Shown here: piece after piece, positions 33,740 through 45,024 of the stretch
Layout: each line of letters begins with the position of its first letter
Position numbering within the stretch: position 1 is the stretch's first letter
Source of the DNA: Isoetes taiwanensis
Lineage: Eukaryota > Streptophyta > Lycopodiopsida > Isoetales > Isoetaceae
Assembly: GCA_021234155.1 (NCBI GenBank)
Contig: JAJEKV010000160.1
Span: 480,388 to 544,387, forward strand
Reading direction: 5' to 3'
Length of the DNA: 64,000 nucleotides
Position numbers and translations under genes: made by a program
The notes under the pieces: model-generated
What the model saw: only the letters and a program-made list of their open reading frames with translations
What the model was told of the DNA's origin: nothing
Database searches by the model: none

Positions 33740-36700
33740 AAAAAGAAGGGGGGGTGTAGAATAGATTAGAATGGTTTTTATCGTTCACGGAGACCAATCG
33801 ACTTATGGAACGTAGTGAAGGAGCACAACAGACATAGTACTGCCCGGATTAACACCCCCTCCTCCCTTTCCGCGAAGGGTTTTCAAGAGAAAAATCGTGG
33901 CAGTAATAACAATGCTATCAAATTGTACAAATATATATTATGAAATACATATACATGTCAGGCGAGTGCCCAAAGACATAGCTGATCCTGCATATCCATA
34001 ACCTCCTGAAGGTATGATACAAGGGTCTGTATTGAAACCATGCTCAATATCACATGTAACGACTGGTTGGGCCTGATCAACTCAACGTAGCATGGCCCTC
34101 ATTGATCATACACTAGACAGCTCTGAAAGGTGTGGTATTCATCCTCAACAGCTCCTATTTGGCAGTATTAAATCCATTTGCCCGTCCCAATTCAGAGAGG
34201 TGTGCACTTGTGCAAATCGAGGCAATGAGCTTGCAGCTTTTCATAGGCAAACGGGTACGCAGGTCCCATTTCAATGTGGGGTTTATGTGGCACTGGTATT
34301 GTGATGTCTTGACCTGTTTAAGGGCGCTGGCATCTCGAGCTTGCTGAGAAAGAAAGCATCAAGGTATTGCCTCAAGTTATGGCGATCTGCTTCTATTGGC
34401 ACGTGTATGCATCTGTGCTCCTGCACATTCCATCTAGCCAGTCACTGAGTTCTTTTTTTCCCTCTAGCAGGCCTTGAGGCGTTGAGGCCTTGAGGTCAAG
34501 TTGGGAAGACGAGCATCGTCCATATTGACTATCTTCTGAATGTAGACAATGTAACGATCAAAGGTCATCTTGTGAAGAGGCAAGAAACCTGCCTCTTGCA
34601 ACATGATTTGATAAAGGACCGTGGACTTCACCCCCAGTGCCCATGGTAGGAAGGTCCTTTGCACATGTTCCAAGCCATTCCAAGTAGCAAGGGACACCAC
34701 TGACCCCAGACTTCGACCCCAAAAAGCACACTCCACCAAGACCCAGAATAGGTTCCACTAATAGGCCCAATCATACAGCTCCGCTCTACGACTATTGTTA
34801 TGCATTGCATATAGTGCCTTCCAAGCCACTGTCGCTGATAGTCGAATGGAAGTGTCGCAGTGCATAGCAGAAGGAACTCCACTCTCAAATATTTGTAGGT
34901 GAGTGCCACTTCCACATTTTGCCCCTGGTAACTGAAGGAGGAGGCCCTTGGCTGACGTGAGGATGATATGAAGACCACCTTAGTCTTGGTCAAGTTGACA
35001 CCATGTCAATCGCCTGGCAGAATATGTCCAGAGCATCGATATGGCGTTGCACATTCACTGTAGTGTAAGCTAAGGGGTCCACATCATCAGCATATATTAG
35101 TTGCCTGGAGATCTAGTGCAAAAATTGAGCTCCATCGCCCCCATTGTTAGCAAGGCAGCACTCCAATTGACCAATGTAAAGCTTAAACAATTTTGGAGAG
35201 AGACGGCATCCCTGACGGACCCCAATACTATTATGAAATGGTTGCCCTATCGGTTGCAACTGGCCTAAGCATGTCTCATATAGCCTATACACTGCATTCT
35301 ATAGATCTATAGGGACCCCTAGCTATCGCAATCTTACCCATAACTTTTCCCGAAACACAATGTCAAAGCCTTGGCGAAGTCAATGAAGTAACAATACATG
35401 TCTTTTCGACAGTTCCTGTTGTCTTCAACCAGAGTCCGCAGCGTGTGATCAATGGTTGAGTGTTGGGGCTTGAATCCTGCCTACATGTGGGCCCCACCTC
35501 TGCTGCCTCTACTCAACCCGTCAACTACTGCTCGAGAATCCCAGCCAGTAATTTTACAAACACCAAACTGAATTGTTCGGTAATTGGCTGAGCAGTGCGG
35601 GTCGTTGCATTGTAGATGGGAACAACCCTGCTAGAATTCCACTACAGGGAAAAACCTTCCTGTAATGCCCTTTTGAATAAATCAATTAGTACTGGTACTA
35701 TGGACGGCCCTGCCCACTTGAGCAACTCTGCCTGCATACCATCCAGGTCTGGCACTTTTCCATTACAAGACATTGTAAGCCCTGGATCACACTTGCCTCT
35801 GTGATTTTCAGTGCCGGGCTTTCCTGCGAAGGTAATGCTACTTGCAAATATTGCCCCCACAGCTCGGGAGTGATGTTCCATATAGGCTATACTAGCTTTT
35901 TGAGCACCCTTCACCAAAAGATCTTGGGATGACGGTCCAAGAGGTAGAACATTTCCCTTTGATGCTGCAATGTAACTGGCTTTTTTAGCCTTAAGGAAAA
36001 TGCAGTACTGTCTGACCGCATATAGGCATAGAGTAGGATTTGTGACCTAGTAGATCCAGCATTTGTTTGCTTGCACTCAGCATCAAACTGCTAGTTACGT
36101 CAGAAGGTTGTGGTCCACAAGGTCCCTCGAGGGCGGCTTCTCCCAAAGCACGTTTCTGCAGCAGTCCCGAGCACATCAACCAGCTGGTCCATCTGTTGCT
36201 CTAGCATAAGGTACTATAAAATTCCTTCCAAATCATCTGTGAGCATCTGAAAGTAAGCCTCTGAATGTTCATAATCCAATTACAGTTGAGGCATGTGAGG
36301 AGCTACTGCACAGGGGGTTCAAAAAGCTGCAAGTAAAGTGGTAGGTGGTCTGAGTTGACCTCCTCATCCCTACTATCTGTTCCCACCTGAAAGTGCTTGA
36401 TGACATGCATATCCTGCTCAGTCACCAACACACAGTCCACACACTAGATCCCCTCCCCCGCTATGATTCTCCTGCCTACAAATGTGCTTGCGGGAGGATG
36501 ACCATTGTGCTCATCCATTACAAATTACTAGGTTAAAGATATTGCCTACTGATGCCAAGCTCCTTCTGTAGGGCACATATGCAACACATTGTGGGTCAAG
36601 GAATCAAATCTCATGGGATGTTCCGCCCCCGTGCATGCATTGAAGTCTCCAAGGAGTATGACACTGCCCAACTGCTTGTGATGTTGTATGTCATCATATA

Positions 36701-37700
36701 GATTGACATAGAGGTCCAGCCTATCCACATCCAAGTGGATGTGATAGAAGTTACTCTTGGCATATGAGAAGTAGCAGGCTGCCATAAAGAGAGGCTAGTA
36801 CTGCAGTTTTGCATGCGCACCCATAGGTACCAGTTGTACATGTCTCTCTTGCATGGGGAGATTGAATGTGCTAGGTTGTTTGGTAGTAGCAGGCGGTGCC
36901 CATGTGTTTTCCTTTCCTGTGCGAAGGTTGTCTGCAGCTCCTGCACCTCCTGATCTCGAGCAGGGGCATTGAGTATTGTATCTCTTCTATCGAGCCTATA
37001 ATTCAGATACTGTTATTCTCAATTCTTGCCTTGAGTTATTTTTAGGCCTCCATCACTGCCTAGTTTGCTGCCAGACCTGAGCAGCAGTCAATCGCCTGTC
37101 GAACCAACTTTGTTGATTGTGCCTTTTCCCACGCCTCCCTTCTCATGGAAAAGGCTTCGTTGCAATTGCCATTTGGTCTGGGTCATTTTCTTGGTCGCCC
37201 ATCCACTTGGTCCCCCTACCTCGTCATGCGAGGGGTCGCCAGGTTTCGAATGTGTCTGGGCATGAGGCTGGCTCTTGGGGGGTCGAGTCTGGGGTTGGAA
37301 CGTGGTTTGATGGATGCCTCCATCCTAATTGAGATCGGGTAGGGAGCTACATAAGTGGCCATGGCTGTTTGGGATGTGAAAGATGATGTCTAGGCAGAGA
37401 CTAAGGCAAAGCATCGGTATTGATCAAAGGACGATTTGGACACTTTAGAATCTAAAACTGGGACTCAAAATCTACATTTGCACAACAATTTGGACCCTGA
37501 AAGCAAAACCCTAGTGAGATAATAAACAAGAGAAAAGTATTGATCAAAGGATGTTTTGGACGCTTAAAATCCAATATGGGGACTCAAAGACATCGCTTGC
37601 ACAACAATTTGAGCTCTGGAAGCAGTAGAATAGGCAAGAGAGAAGTGTTGCTCAAAGGACGTTTTGGATGCTTAGAACCAAAACAAGGATTCGAAAATGT
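33740..37700 (-). mobile_element. LINE, nearly full span but degenerate (copy 1)
   Basis: Minus strand, from 5' to 3'. 5' UTR monomers of about 125 bp lie at 37700-37420. Part of a coiled-coil ORF1 lies at 37340-36900 (KWMGDQENDPDQMA; VQELQTTFAQERKTHG). The endonuclease contains GSVILLGDFNACTG near 36650. A pre-RT region lies at 36200-35970 and the RT at 35960-34990, with GKVPDLDGMQAELLKWAGPS, then GVRQGCRLSPKLFKLYIGQL near 35190 and QLIYADDVDPLAYT near 35080, the catalytic aspartates being present. The RT continues with VNLTKTKVVFISSSRQP and VEVALTYKYLRVEF. The C terminus at 34740-34470 has LEHVQRTFLPWALGV, and the 3' UTR ends near 33745 in a weak TCTAT-type tail. ORF1 and the endonuclease are fused by a deletion. 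Stops and frameshifts show it is dead. Confidence 0.85.
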
Positions 37701-38439
37701 CATTTGCGATGTACTTGGCTTTTTTAGTCTTAAGGAAAGCGCAGTACTCTCTGACCGCGTGTAGGCATAGAGCAGGATCTGTGGTCTGGTGGAGCTAGCA
37801 TTTGTGTTTCTTACACTCAGCATCACACCACTAGTTATGTGGGAAGGTTGTGGTCCCCGAGGTCCCTCGAGGGCGGCTTCTCCCAAAGCACATTTCTGCA
37901 GCAGTCCCAAGCACGTCAACCAGCTAGCCCGTCTGTTGCCCTAGCGTAAGGTACTGTAAAATTCCTTCTAAGTCATCTGTGAGCATCCAAAAGTAAGCCT
38001 CTACATGTTCACAATCCAATTCCAGCTGAGGCATACGAGGACCTACCGCATAGGAGGTTCGAAAAGCCTGTCAAACCAGTTGCAAGTAAAGTGGTGGGTG
38101 GTCTGAGTTGACCTTCTCATCCCTACTATTTGTTCCCACCTGGAAGTGCTTGACCACGTGCATATCCTGCTCAGTCACCAATACATAGTCCACCACACTT
38201 TTTCCCTTCCTCCCCCCTTGATTCTCACGCTTTTGCAAATACCATTGTGCCCATCCATTATAAATTACTAGGCCAAAGATGTCGCAAGGCAAAAGCAATT
38301 GCCTATTGCTTGTGACCTAATTGTCATTTGATGCTCATGGCCAAGTTCCTTCTGTAGGACACAACTACAACACATTGTTGGGTCAAGGGGTCAAATCTCA
38401 TGGGATGTTCCACCCCCGTGCATGCATTGAAGTCTCCAA

Positions 38440-38880
38440 TGACATTGACCAATTGCTTGTTTATGACGAGGTTACTACCACCTACTATCAATTCTAAAGT
38501 TTCACCCATTAGGAGCTTATTCACACCTACTACCAATTCCAACGTGTTCAATAAAAGTTGACTCACACTACCTGCTTATTCAAAAATACCACATATAAGG
38601 AGTTGTCTCACATCTACTACAATTTCAAAGTATCACACATGTGTTGCACACGCATCTACTACCAATACCTACTACCAATCCCAAAGTATCACCATGTGAG
38701 CTTACCCGAAACTTACACACATCTACTACCAACATCTACTACCGATCCCAAAGTATCACATATTTGGGAGCTTACCCATGAAGAGCTTACTCACACCTAC
38801 TACCAACTCCAACGCATCACTCATGAGGAGTTTACTCACACCTACTACCTTTTTTAAAGTGTAGTCTATTTCGAAAACTT
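38440..38880. repeat. Tandem repeat of CTCACACCTACTACC units inside LINE copy 2
   Basis: Diverged units of about 50-60 bp contain GAGCTTACTCACACCTACTA, CCAA.TCCAAAGTATCAC and CATGAGGAG. The same repeat resumes at about 39500-39880 after the array at 38885-39500. The two blocks therefore flank that array and may once have been continuous. Confidence 0.8.
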
Positions 38881-38884
38881 TCTA

Positions 38885-39500
38885 TTATCGGATGAGCATC
38901 TGAGCATATAGAGTGTTGTAGAACATTCTATTTTGGCTCTTTGCAATTTTGCAAAAACACTTTCTATTTTTAGGTTGCGGTGCTTATCTGTGAGCATCTG
39001 GAACAGTCTAGAACATTCTACTGTGACCTCTTACAAAGTTTTAAAAAACTTTCTATTTTTTGACTGAGGTGCTTACCTATGAGCATCTAGAACATTCTAG
39101 AACAATCTATTTTGAGTATTTGCAAAGTTTAAAAAAACTTTACAATTTTAGACTGAGATGCTTATTCAAGAGCATTTGGAACATTCTATCTTGAGTGTTC
39201 GCAAAGGTTCACAAAAGTTTCTATTTTTAGACTGAGATGTTTATCTAGGAGCATCTGTAACATTCTAGAACATTTTATTTTGAGTGCTTCCAAACTTTCA
39301 AAAAACTTTCTATTTTTAGATTGAGGTGCTTGCCCTTGAGCATCTAAAACATTCTATTTTTAGCATTTGCAAAGTTTAAGCAAAACCTTCTAGTTTTAGA
39401 CTGAAATGCTTATCTATGAGCATCTGGAACATTCTATTTTGAGTGTTTGCAAAGGTTCAAAAAACTTTCTTATTAAACTGAGGTGCTTACTCCGAGTATT
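38885..39500. repeat. Satellite-like array, about 80-90 bp unit, with heat-shock-element-like core
   Basis: Seven or so units are set by the word GAACATTCTA at about 38921, 39001, 39090, 39179, 39260, 39349 and 39427. Each is followed by TTTTGAGTGTTTGCAAAG-like, AAAAAACTTTCTATTTTTAG and ACTGAGGTGCTTATCTATGA-like words. Several units contain alternating GAAnnTTC pentamers, for example GAACATTCTAGAACA at 39090 and GAACAGTCTAGAACATTC at 39001, which fits the heat-shock-element consensus nGAAnnTTCnnGAAn. Confidence 0.8.
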
Positions 39501-41000
39501 TGGAACACCTACTACCAACACCTACTACAAATTTCAAAATATCACCCATGCGGAGCTTACTTACACCTACTATCAAACGTACCGAACATGAATGTCCATG
39601 TTACTCAACATTCATTTGTCAATCTATGAGGAGCTTATTGCCACCTACTGTCAATTAGGAGCTTACTTACACCTACTACCAAGTCCAAAGTATCACCCAT
39701 GAAAAGTTGACTCACACCTACTGCAAATTTGAAAGAATCACACATGAGGAGTTGACTCACACCTACTACAACTGCAAAGTATCACCCATGTGCCACTGAA
39801 GTAATGCCTTTTAAGGAGTTTACTTACACCTACTACTGATTCCAAAGTATCATTCGTGAAGAGCCTACTCATATCAACATTCATTGATCAGTTTCTGAGG
39901 AGGTTACTACCACCTGCTATGTATGTCATCATATAAATCAACATAGAGGTCCAGCCTATCCAGATCCAAACGGATGTGATAGAAGTTTCTCTTGGCATAT
40001 GGGAAGTAGCAGGCTGCCAGAAAGAGAGGCTAGTACTGCAATTTTGCACGTGCATCCACATGTACCGGTTCTGCCTGTCCCTCTTGCACAAGAAGATTGA
40101 TTATACTAGGTTTCCCATAGTAGCAGACGGCGCCCCTGTATTTTCCTTTCCTATGCAGTCATTGAAAGAGTAACGCTGGTATCCTGGCAAGCGGGGTAGC
40201 ATGTGTCCTGCATGCTCCCATGTTTCTATGAGGAAGATGAGGTCCATATCCGCAGCAATCGAGTTGAAACCATCTCATTTCTGTACACTTTCTATTTGCT
40301 GGCATGAACTGCAGCCGCAGATTCTGTGGTGGCGATAGAAGGGAGAGCAAAAACAACATGTCGCATGCAGTCAATAGTAGGCGAGGCAACCGGAGCAGGG
40401 CATGTGACTATAGCGGGAGAAGCAGGGACATGGTCAGAAGCAGCTGGGGCCTCGGCAAAAGGGCACGAGGGTTCTAGCTTTCGCATACTATTTGGCGACC
40501 GAAAGACCTGCATCTTGCCCCGGGCCAGTCTTGCAGCTCTTCCCTATCTGCAGACACTTTTAACTTTGGCTAATTCGTCTTTCTGCTATGTTGGAGTCAA
40601 ATCTTCGTCAACATACAGGGCGATCCCCTTCAACTGCTTGCCTTGACGGAAGATAACTGCTCACACTTGTGCATCCTTGACCGTGGATGTGACCACCATG
40701 GGGAGATGCAAATAATGTTATTCTTGTTTTAGTAATACCTTTGCAGTACCGCCCTCCCCGAAGAATCACCAACACTTCCCGAACGAGTTCCGTTCCAGGG
40801 GTCCAGGGGTCCATTTTGGGTACTGACACCGTTAGGTGCTTTCCAGTGGATCCCAGCCATTCGTCTACTGGAATAATCCTGACTGTCCAAAAAATCCCTT
40901 CTGGTAGAATCAGAAGGGACAAATACTTCTCGAAGGAATCACTGCCCATAATATACTGTGGGACGGAATCACCGTCCAAAAATATCTTGCCCGGTGCCAA

Positions 41001-41969
41001 TAAAATTTTAATTTTTTTTATATACTGTCGTCCTGTTCTTCTGGAGTCCTATTCTTTCGAGATATTTTGTGAGAGCTTCTCTGCAGCATCTCAAAACGAG
41101 ACCTGTGGCGATCGAAGTATGGTAGATTTCACATGAAGCAGCATCTCAAGCTTCAGTCTGAGTGCCTCTTGGATAAGAAAAAATTGTTGGACAGCAATGT
41201 AGTTGAGAGATGAATAAAGGGGGATGATTTTTCACCAAATTTGAAGTCCAAGAATGGAAAAAATGCTTATTGAAGTTAGAAAATGATCAGAGAGAAATAG
41301 ATGAGAAGAATACGAATTTAGCGTGTGTAGCTGATGCGTTCGTTAGAGCAGTTGCTCTTCACAGATATTCATGAAAGCTCTGTTCAAACCCTTGAAAGCC
41401 ATGTTCGAATTTCAAAGCCATGTTTAAATTTTAAAGCTCTGTGCGAATCATTGAAAATGGTTTTTCTAAGTGTTGTGCCAGATCATGCAAATCCAATAAA
41501 GAAAATTGGTTCAAAATAAGAATTAGTACTGATTGAAGCTTGGGATGCCGCAGAAACAACAGACCAGTGAAACTAAACAGTAATTAAACATATATAAATT
41601 AGTATTGTTTAGATCAAACGGGTTAAAATGGATCAATGTGAAAAGGAAAGGAGAAATTGAATTGTTAAAATATTTGAAGAAGTAAATTGCAATGGCTATG
41701 CTGCTGCAAGTTGTGCCGAATTTAAAGCACAAGAAAACAAACCCAACAGAACATGAAATTTTACTGATCTATCCGCGAAGTTTTGTATTTTGTTCTTATA
41801 AAACCGATTTTAGATTTTTCACAAAAAATTAAATGCCTTAGGCTGATGTATGAGGCCAGAAAAGATATTGCATTGTTGGGACTTGTAGCAATCAGCTTGA
41901 AGCTAGCTAGACACAAAGCCCAGCCACCAGACTTCTTCAAAAAATCCTGGTATAAGTTGTATAAGCTTC
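41001..41969. other. No gene recognised
   Basis: AT-rich sequence without conserved motifs. Near 41350-41460 short words such as AAAGCTCTGT and GCCATGTTCGAATTTCAA recur in altered form. Confidence 0.35.
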
Positions 41970-42260
41970 CTTATGCCCAAATAATCCCTAGTTCGGCAAT
42001 CTTGATTGGTCTCGCATATTATTAACACAACTACCCCACAAACGAGGATCGCTATGTGCGGTCCAGATCTTGGAATAAAGGGCAAATATGCCCATCCGAC
42101 GACTCTCATTTGCCCCTACGTAACCCGGGTGTGAATATGCACCCAAACCAAAGGGGGATTTTAATTTAAATGTGTTAAATGCAATGGTTTGTGTTAATAA
42201 TATTAATGGTAGTTGTGTGTTGATTGTTATATTAAAAAAAATTTTGGGCCCTTCGGGCCC
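41970..42260. repeat. MITE-family copy, partial
   Basis: The core phrase CCCCACAAACGAGGA is followed by GTGTGAATATGCACCCAAAC and the AT-rich arm ending TTGTGTGTTGATTGTTAT. The left arm is missing. A short palindrome, GGGCCCTTCGGGCCC (42246-42260), follows the arm, as in altered form after the copies at 4.7 and 7.5 kb. Confidence 0.7.
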
Positions 42261-42647
42261 TAAACAAAGCAAACATAGGCATGTGAATTTTGCGGTACGT
42301 TTTTTTTCTTTCTAAGGAAGTCAAAACTCAATATTAAAGTCCACCTCTAGTATGCAAAAAATGAAGTTTCATTCAAGGCCAATGCTTGGAAAATGATCTT
42401 AAATGTGAACCCAACAGACCCAATGGTAAGATACTAAAAACAAAGTAGCACATAGATATAGACTAAGCATCCATCTTAGACATTATTGCAGACCAGTGTG
42501 AAGATACAAGATTAACATTCAGAATTCAGAAACAGAGAATGAGGTCCAAAGATCTGTGTTGATATATGACAGCCCAGTTGAAAGAAAAAAGGATATTTAG
42601 GCAAATGCAGTCACAATAGCCATTTTAGAACAGAGCAAAGACATCTA

Positions 42648-42708
42648 TGAAGTAAAAACTTTACCAAAAACAGGGATCTATGAAGTAAAAACTTTACCAC
42701 AAACAGGC
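42648..42708. repeat. Tandem duplication, two units of 31 bp
   Basis: ATCTATGAAGTAAAAACTTT followed by ACCA.AAACAGG appears twice in a row with one difference. Confidence 0.9.
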
Positions 42709-42729
42709 TTGCAGTATCTTCAATCTACT

Positions 42730-42882
42730 TCACAAGTCTTGGGGCATCCAGGAGGGCATCTCTGTGTTATAGCAGGCTTTGAAGTATGCATCTGCACAGC
42801 TTGCAGACCATGCATATGCACCAGAAATGGCTGCCATAGCCACCAGCAAGGCCAGCAACAGAGACACCATAGACATAAACAT
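42730..42882 (-). CDS. Small ORF with signal-peptide-like N terminus (50 codons)
   Basis: On the minus strand an ATG frame gives MFMSMVSLLLALLVAMAAIS and then GAYA, a textbook signal peptide with a plausible cleavage after A-Y-A. A 26-residue mature part follows, WSASCADAYFKACYN and on to a stop, with two cysteines. It begins 57 bases beyond the last readable desaturase codon and in another frame. The protein is too short to assign. It may be a secreted peptide, an exon of a larger gene or chance. The strong hydrophobic run followed by an AxA-like site is the only positive evidence. Confidence 0.3.
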   Translation of the reverse strand: MFMSMVSLLLALLVAMAAISGAYAWSASCADAYFKACYNTEMPSWMPQDL

Positions 42883-42938
42883 CAAACCAAAGAGACAAGA
42901 AGCATGAAATCCAAGACCATCATGGCTCCAGAAATGGG

Positions 42939-43619
42939 TTTCACCAAGTGCTCCAGAATGTTTGCATAGTCTTGAGCAGTGTACACTCCAAGCCTTTGAG
43001 CAACTAAGGAGAAATTAGCCAAAAGGTTCTCATTCTGCCCATCAAACATCAAATGCACAGGCATGGAAATCTTTTTCTGCATCATGTTCTCCAATGCAAG
43101 CATGGCGCCATTGGGTTTCCATCCTCCATAAAGAGGGAGGCTCTGACGGACCATCTTCAACAGGAAGCCCCTCTACGACCAAAACCTGAGCGAAGCATTG
43201 GATATCATAAAACCAAGATACCTGCAGAATATCGATCACTGGTTGCTCCTTCTTTATGGCTTCAAATGCCCTGTCTAATCGCACAAACAGACCTGGTAGA
43301 ATTTGCAATATCAGATACACAAAGTGTGTAATGTACTCCACACAGAGTCGCCTTCCATGCAACGGTTTCTGAGGATTTTAGAATGGCTACACCCAGTGAG
43401 CACTGTATGAACATAGTAAGAAGCATTATGATGCCGGATCCCTCATCCCAAAGAAATGCATGCTGGTGGGGAACCCCGAACAGTTGCTTGCTTCTCTACA
43501 ATCTTAGTATATGCATTTTCATGGCGCTTTTCATCAGCTGCAACAAGGCCACAGATGGTGGCTAGCTTAGGATCACCAAGCTCCATGGGATATGGCAGCG
43601 GCTCGCCCCTAAAAGGAGG
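42939..43619 (-). pseudogene. Acyl-[acyl-carrier-protein] desaturase (stearoyl-ACP desaturase) fragment
   Basis: This belongs to the soluble plastid di-iron enzyme family that introduces the first double bond into stearoyl-ACP. Two blocks are readable on the minus strand. Block one (about 43619-43491) has [19 protein letters not shown] and [13 protein letters not shown], containing the second di-iron ligand motif (D-E-x-R-H). Block two (about 43115-42939) has [38 protein letters not shown] and [20 protein letters not shown]. They are separated by 375 bp that lack the LFEIDP link and have no clear splice signals. The N-terminal half and the C-terminal end are absent. It is a pseudogene or captured fragment, and the family call is firm. 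Confidence 0.85.
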
Positions 43620-43984
43620 TATAGATGAATCCCAAGTAAGGGTTGTTCTCTGTTTGCGCTGTTGCATTTGAATCCAGATGCGAAGCCAATCTGCCAAATC
43701 CGATCCCCTTTTTTGATCCTTACCTTGGCCTCTGTATAAAGCCATTTCATTACCGCTTGATCGATAATACCAAATCGATCTGATGTCATCCTTGAAGGTT
43801 CCATATGCCACGAACTCAATTAGCTTAAATTCTTCTCTAGTTCGTCTAACACAGCTCTTCCTCCGCATGGAAGTAGGAAAAAGCTTCGACCTAGCAACCC
43901 TAAAAAAATAATCCACACAACCCTAAAAAAAAACCATGAAACCCACCACAAAAAAAGCCACCACAGGATTTGCCCCCTTTTCTA

Positions 43985-44200
43985 AAATCAACGGCTAACA
44001 AAAGGGTGCACTCTAGAAATACTATTTAGTATACCTGGATGAATACGGCCACCAAATCATATGAAAACCTTAGAGAAAACAGTACAAAAACACAAAAAAA
44101 ACCCCCTGTTATAATGCTACATATTAGATATGTAGAAAATGATAACGCATTCTGTTCATTTTCCAAGAATAGAATAGAATAGAATAGAATAGAAACAACC
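43985..44200. repeat. Dispersed repeat end and an AATAG pentamer run
   Basis: At 43985-44135 the sequence matches 8500-8640 and 5600-5780 (GGGTGCACTCTAGAAATACT; CCCCCTGTTATAATGCTACA). At 44168-44193 AGAAT/AATAG is repeated five times. In reverse complement this is the ATTCT tail seen after the LINE-type 3' end at 45.9 kb, so it may be a minus-strand LINE tail. Confidence 0.6.
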
Positions 44201-45024
44201 CTATACCGTTCTGCTAGCAAGCGAGATAAGAGGGAAAAGCCATTTGCTAGAAAGACCTGAATGAACTAAGGCTTTAATGCTAGATTAAGAGTTGCTTTTC
44301 TTACCAAGATTGCAAAGATTCTACTCTATCTTATAGGCCACAATTTGCCATTTTGGTGTGTTTAGCATAAAAAGATAACTTCCCACACAAACCCATATTT
44401 GCATCTCCTAGATCGGCAAGAACCTCTGCTGGAAATACTGAGTATTGCATCTATCTTTGACTCCCAGAAATCAAAATGCTCCATAAGAAGCAAAGAGCAG
44501 AATTATCATAGTGGCTTAGTAGCAAACCCTAGAAAGAACAGCACATGCTACTCCCAAAGGAAAGATTGTTTGAAGAACCAAAAAATTCACTGGAAGGTTG
44601 CAAAGCCCCGCAAATTTGTATAGAAAGCCTGGATTTCCTGCAGCAGTGCCAGATTTGGGAAGAGATAGGCGGTTCCTCTCTCACGGCTGCCCTAACTGCA
44701 GAGGGAGGCGAGTTAAAAAACCTCATATATATTGCTTTACCTCTTTCTAACTATTCCGACCTATGCGCTATCACATCATCGTCTTATGTTATTTCATATG
44801 TCTCCTCATGCTCGCATTTATTGTCACTTCGTGCTCTCCTTCATGCTTAATAGACGATACACTTCAGCTTCAATAGCTTTCGCACCTCCTCATGCGGCAT
44901 TGCTCCGATCTATGCAGCACATTTTTTTTCTCTTCGACCTCATACACTTCATCCAGTTCAATGTTTATTATCTCATCCACATTCAAAGATTTTTGTATTG
45001 TCCATTAACAAGATTCTCATGTCT
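44201..45024. other. No gene recognised
   Basis: A plus-strand frame at 44545-44850 (ERLFEEPKNSLEGCKAP; SLDFLQQCQIWEEIGG) has protein-like wording in its first half, but no family is recognised. The second half is low-complexity. Confidence 0.25.

Larger units (their letters stand above)
37705..41000 (-). mobile_element. LINE, copy 2, 5' half, split by satellite arrays
   Basis: It belongs to the same family as copy 1 and lies upstream of it on the minus strand. The uninterrupted 130-codon frame at 41000-40608 (IIPVDEWLGSTGKHLTVS; ELVREVLVILRGGRYCKG) runs on after a frame change into LYVDEDLTPT, then KDELAKVKSVCR and GRAARLARGKMQVF near 40500, the typical RNA-binding and C-terminal region of LINE ORF1 proteins. 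The endonuclease starts near 40390 (PRLPGYQRYSF-like wording; AKRNFYHIRLDLDRLDLYV near 39970). It is interrupted at about 39900-38440 by tandem repeats and resumes with GDFNACTGVEHPMRFD near 38400 and SVVDYVLVTEQDMHVVKHF with SDHPPLYLQL (38200-38075). It is cut at about 37705 by the 5' end of copy 1. Confidence 0.75.

Noticed and set aside
43383-43671. Plus-strand frames over the desaturase fragment
   Set aside because: They are antisense to the conserved desaturase block.
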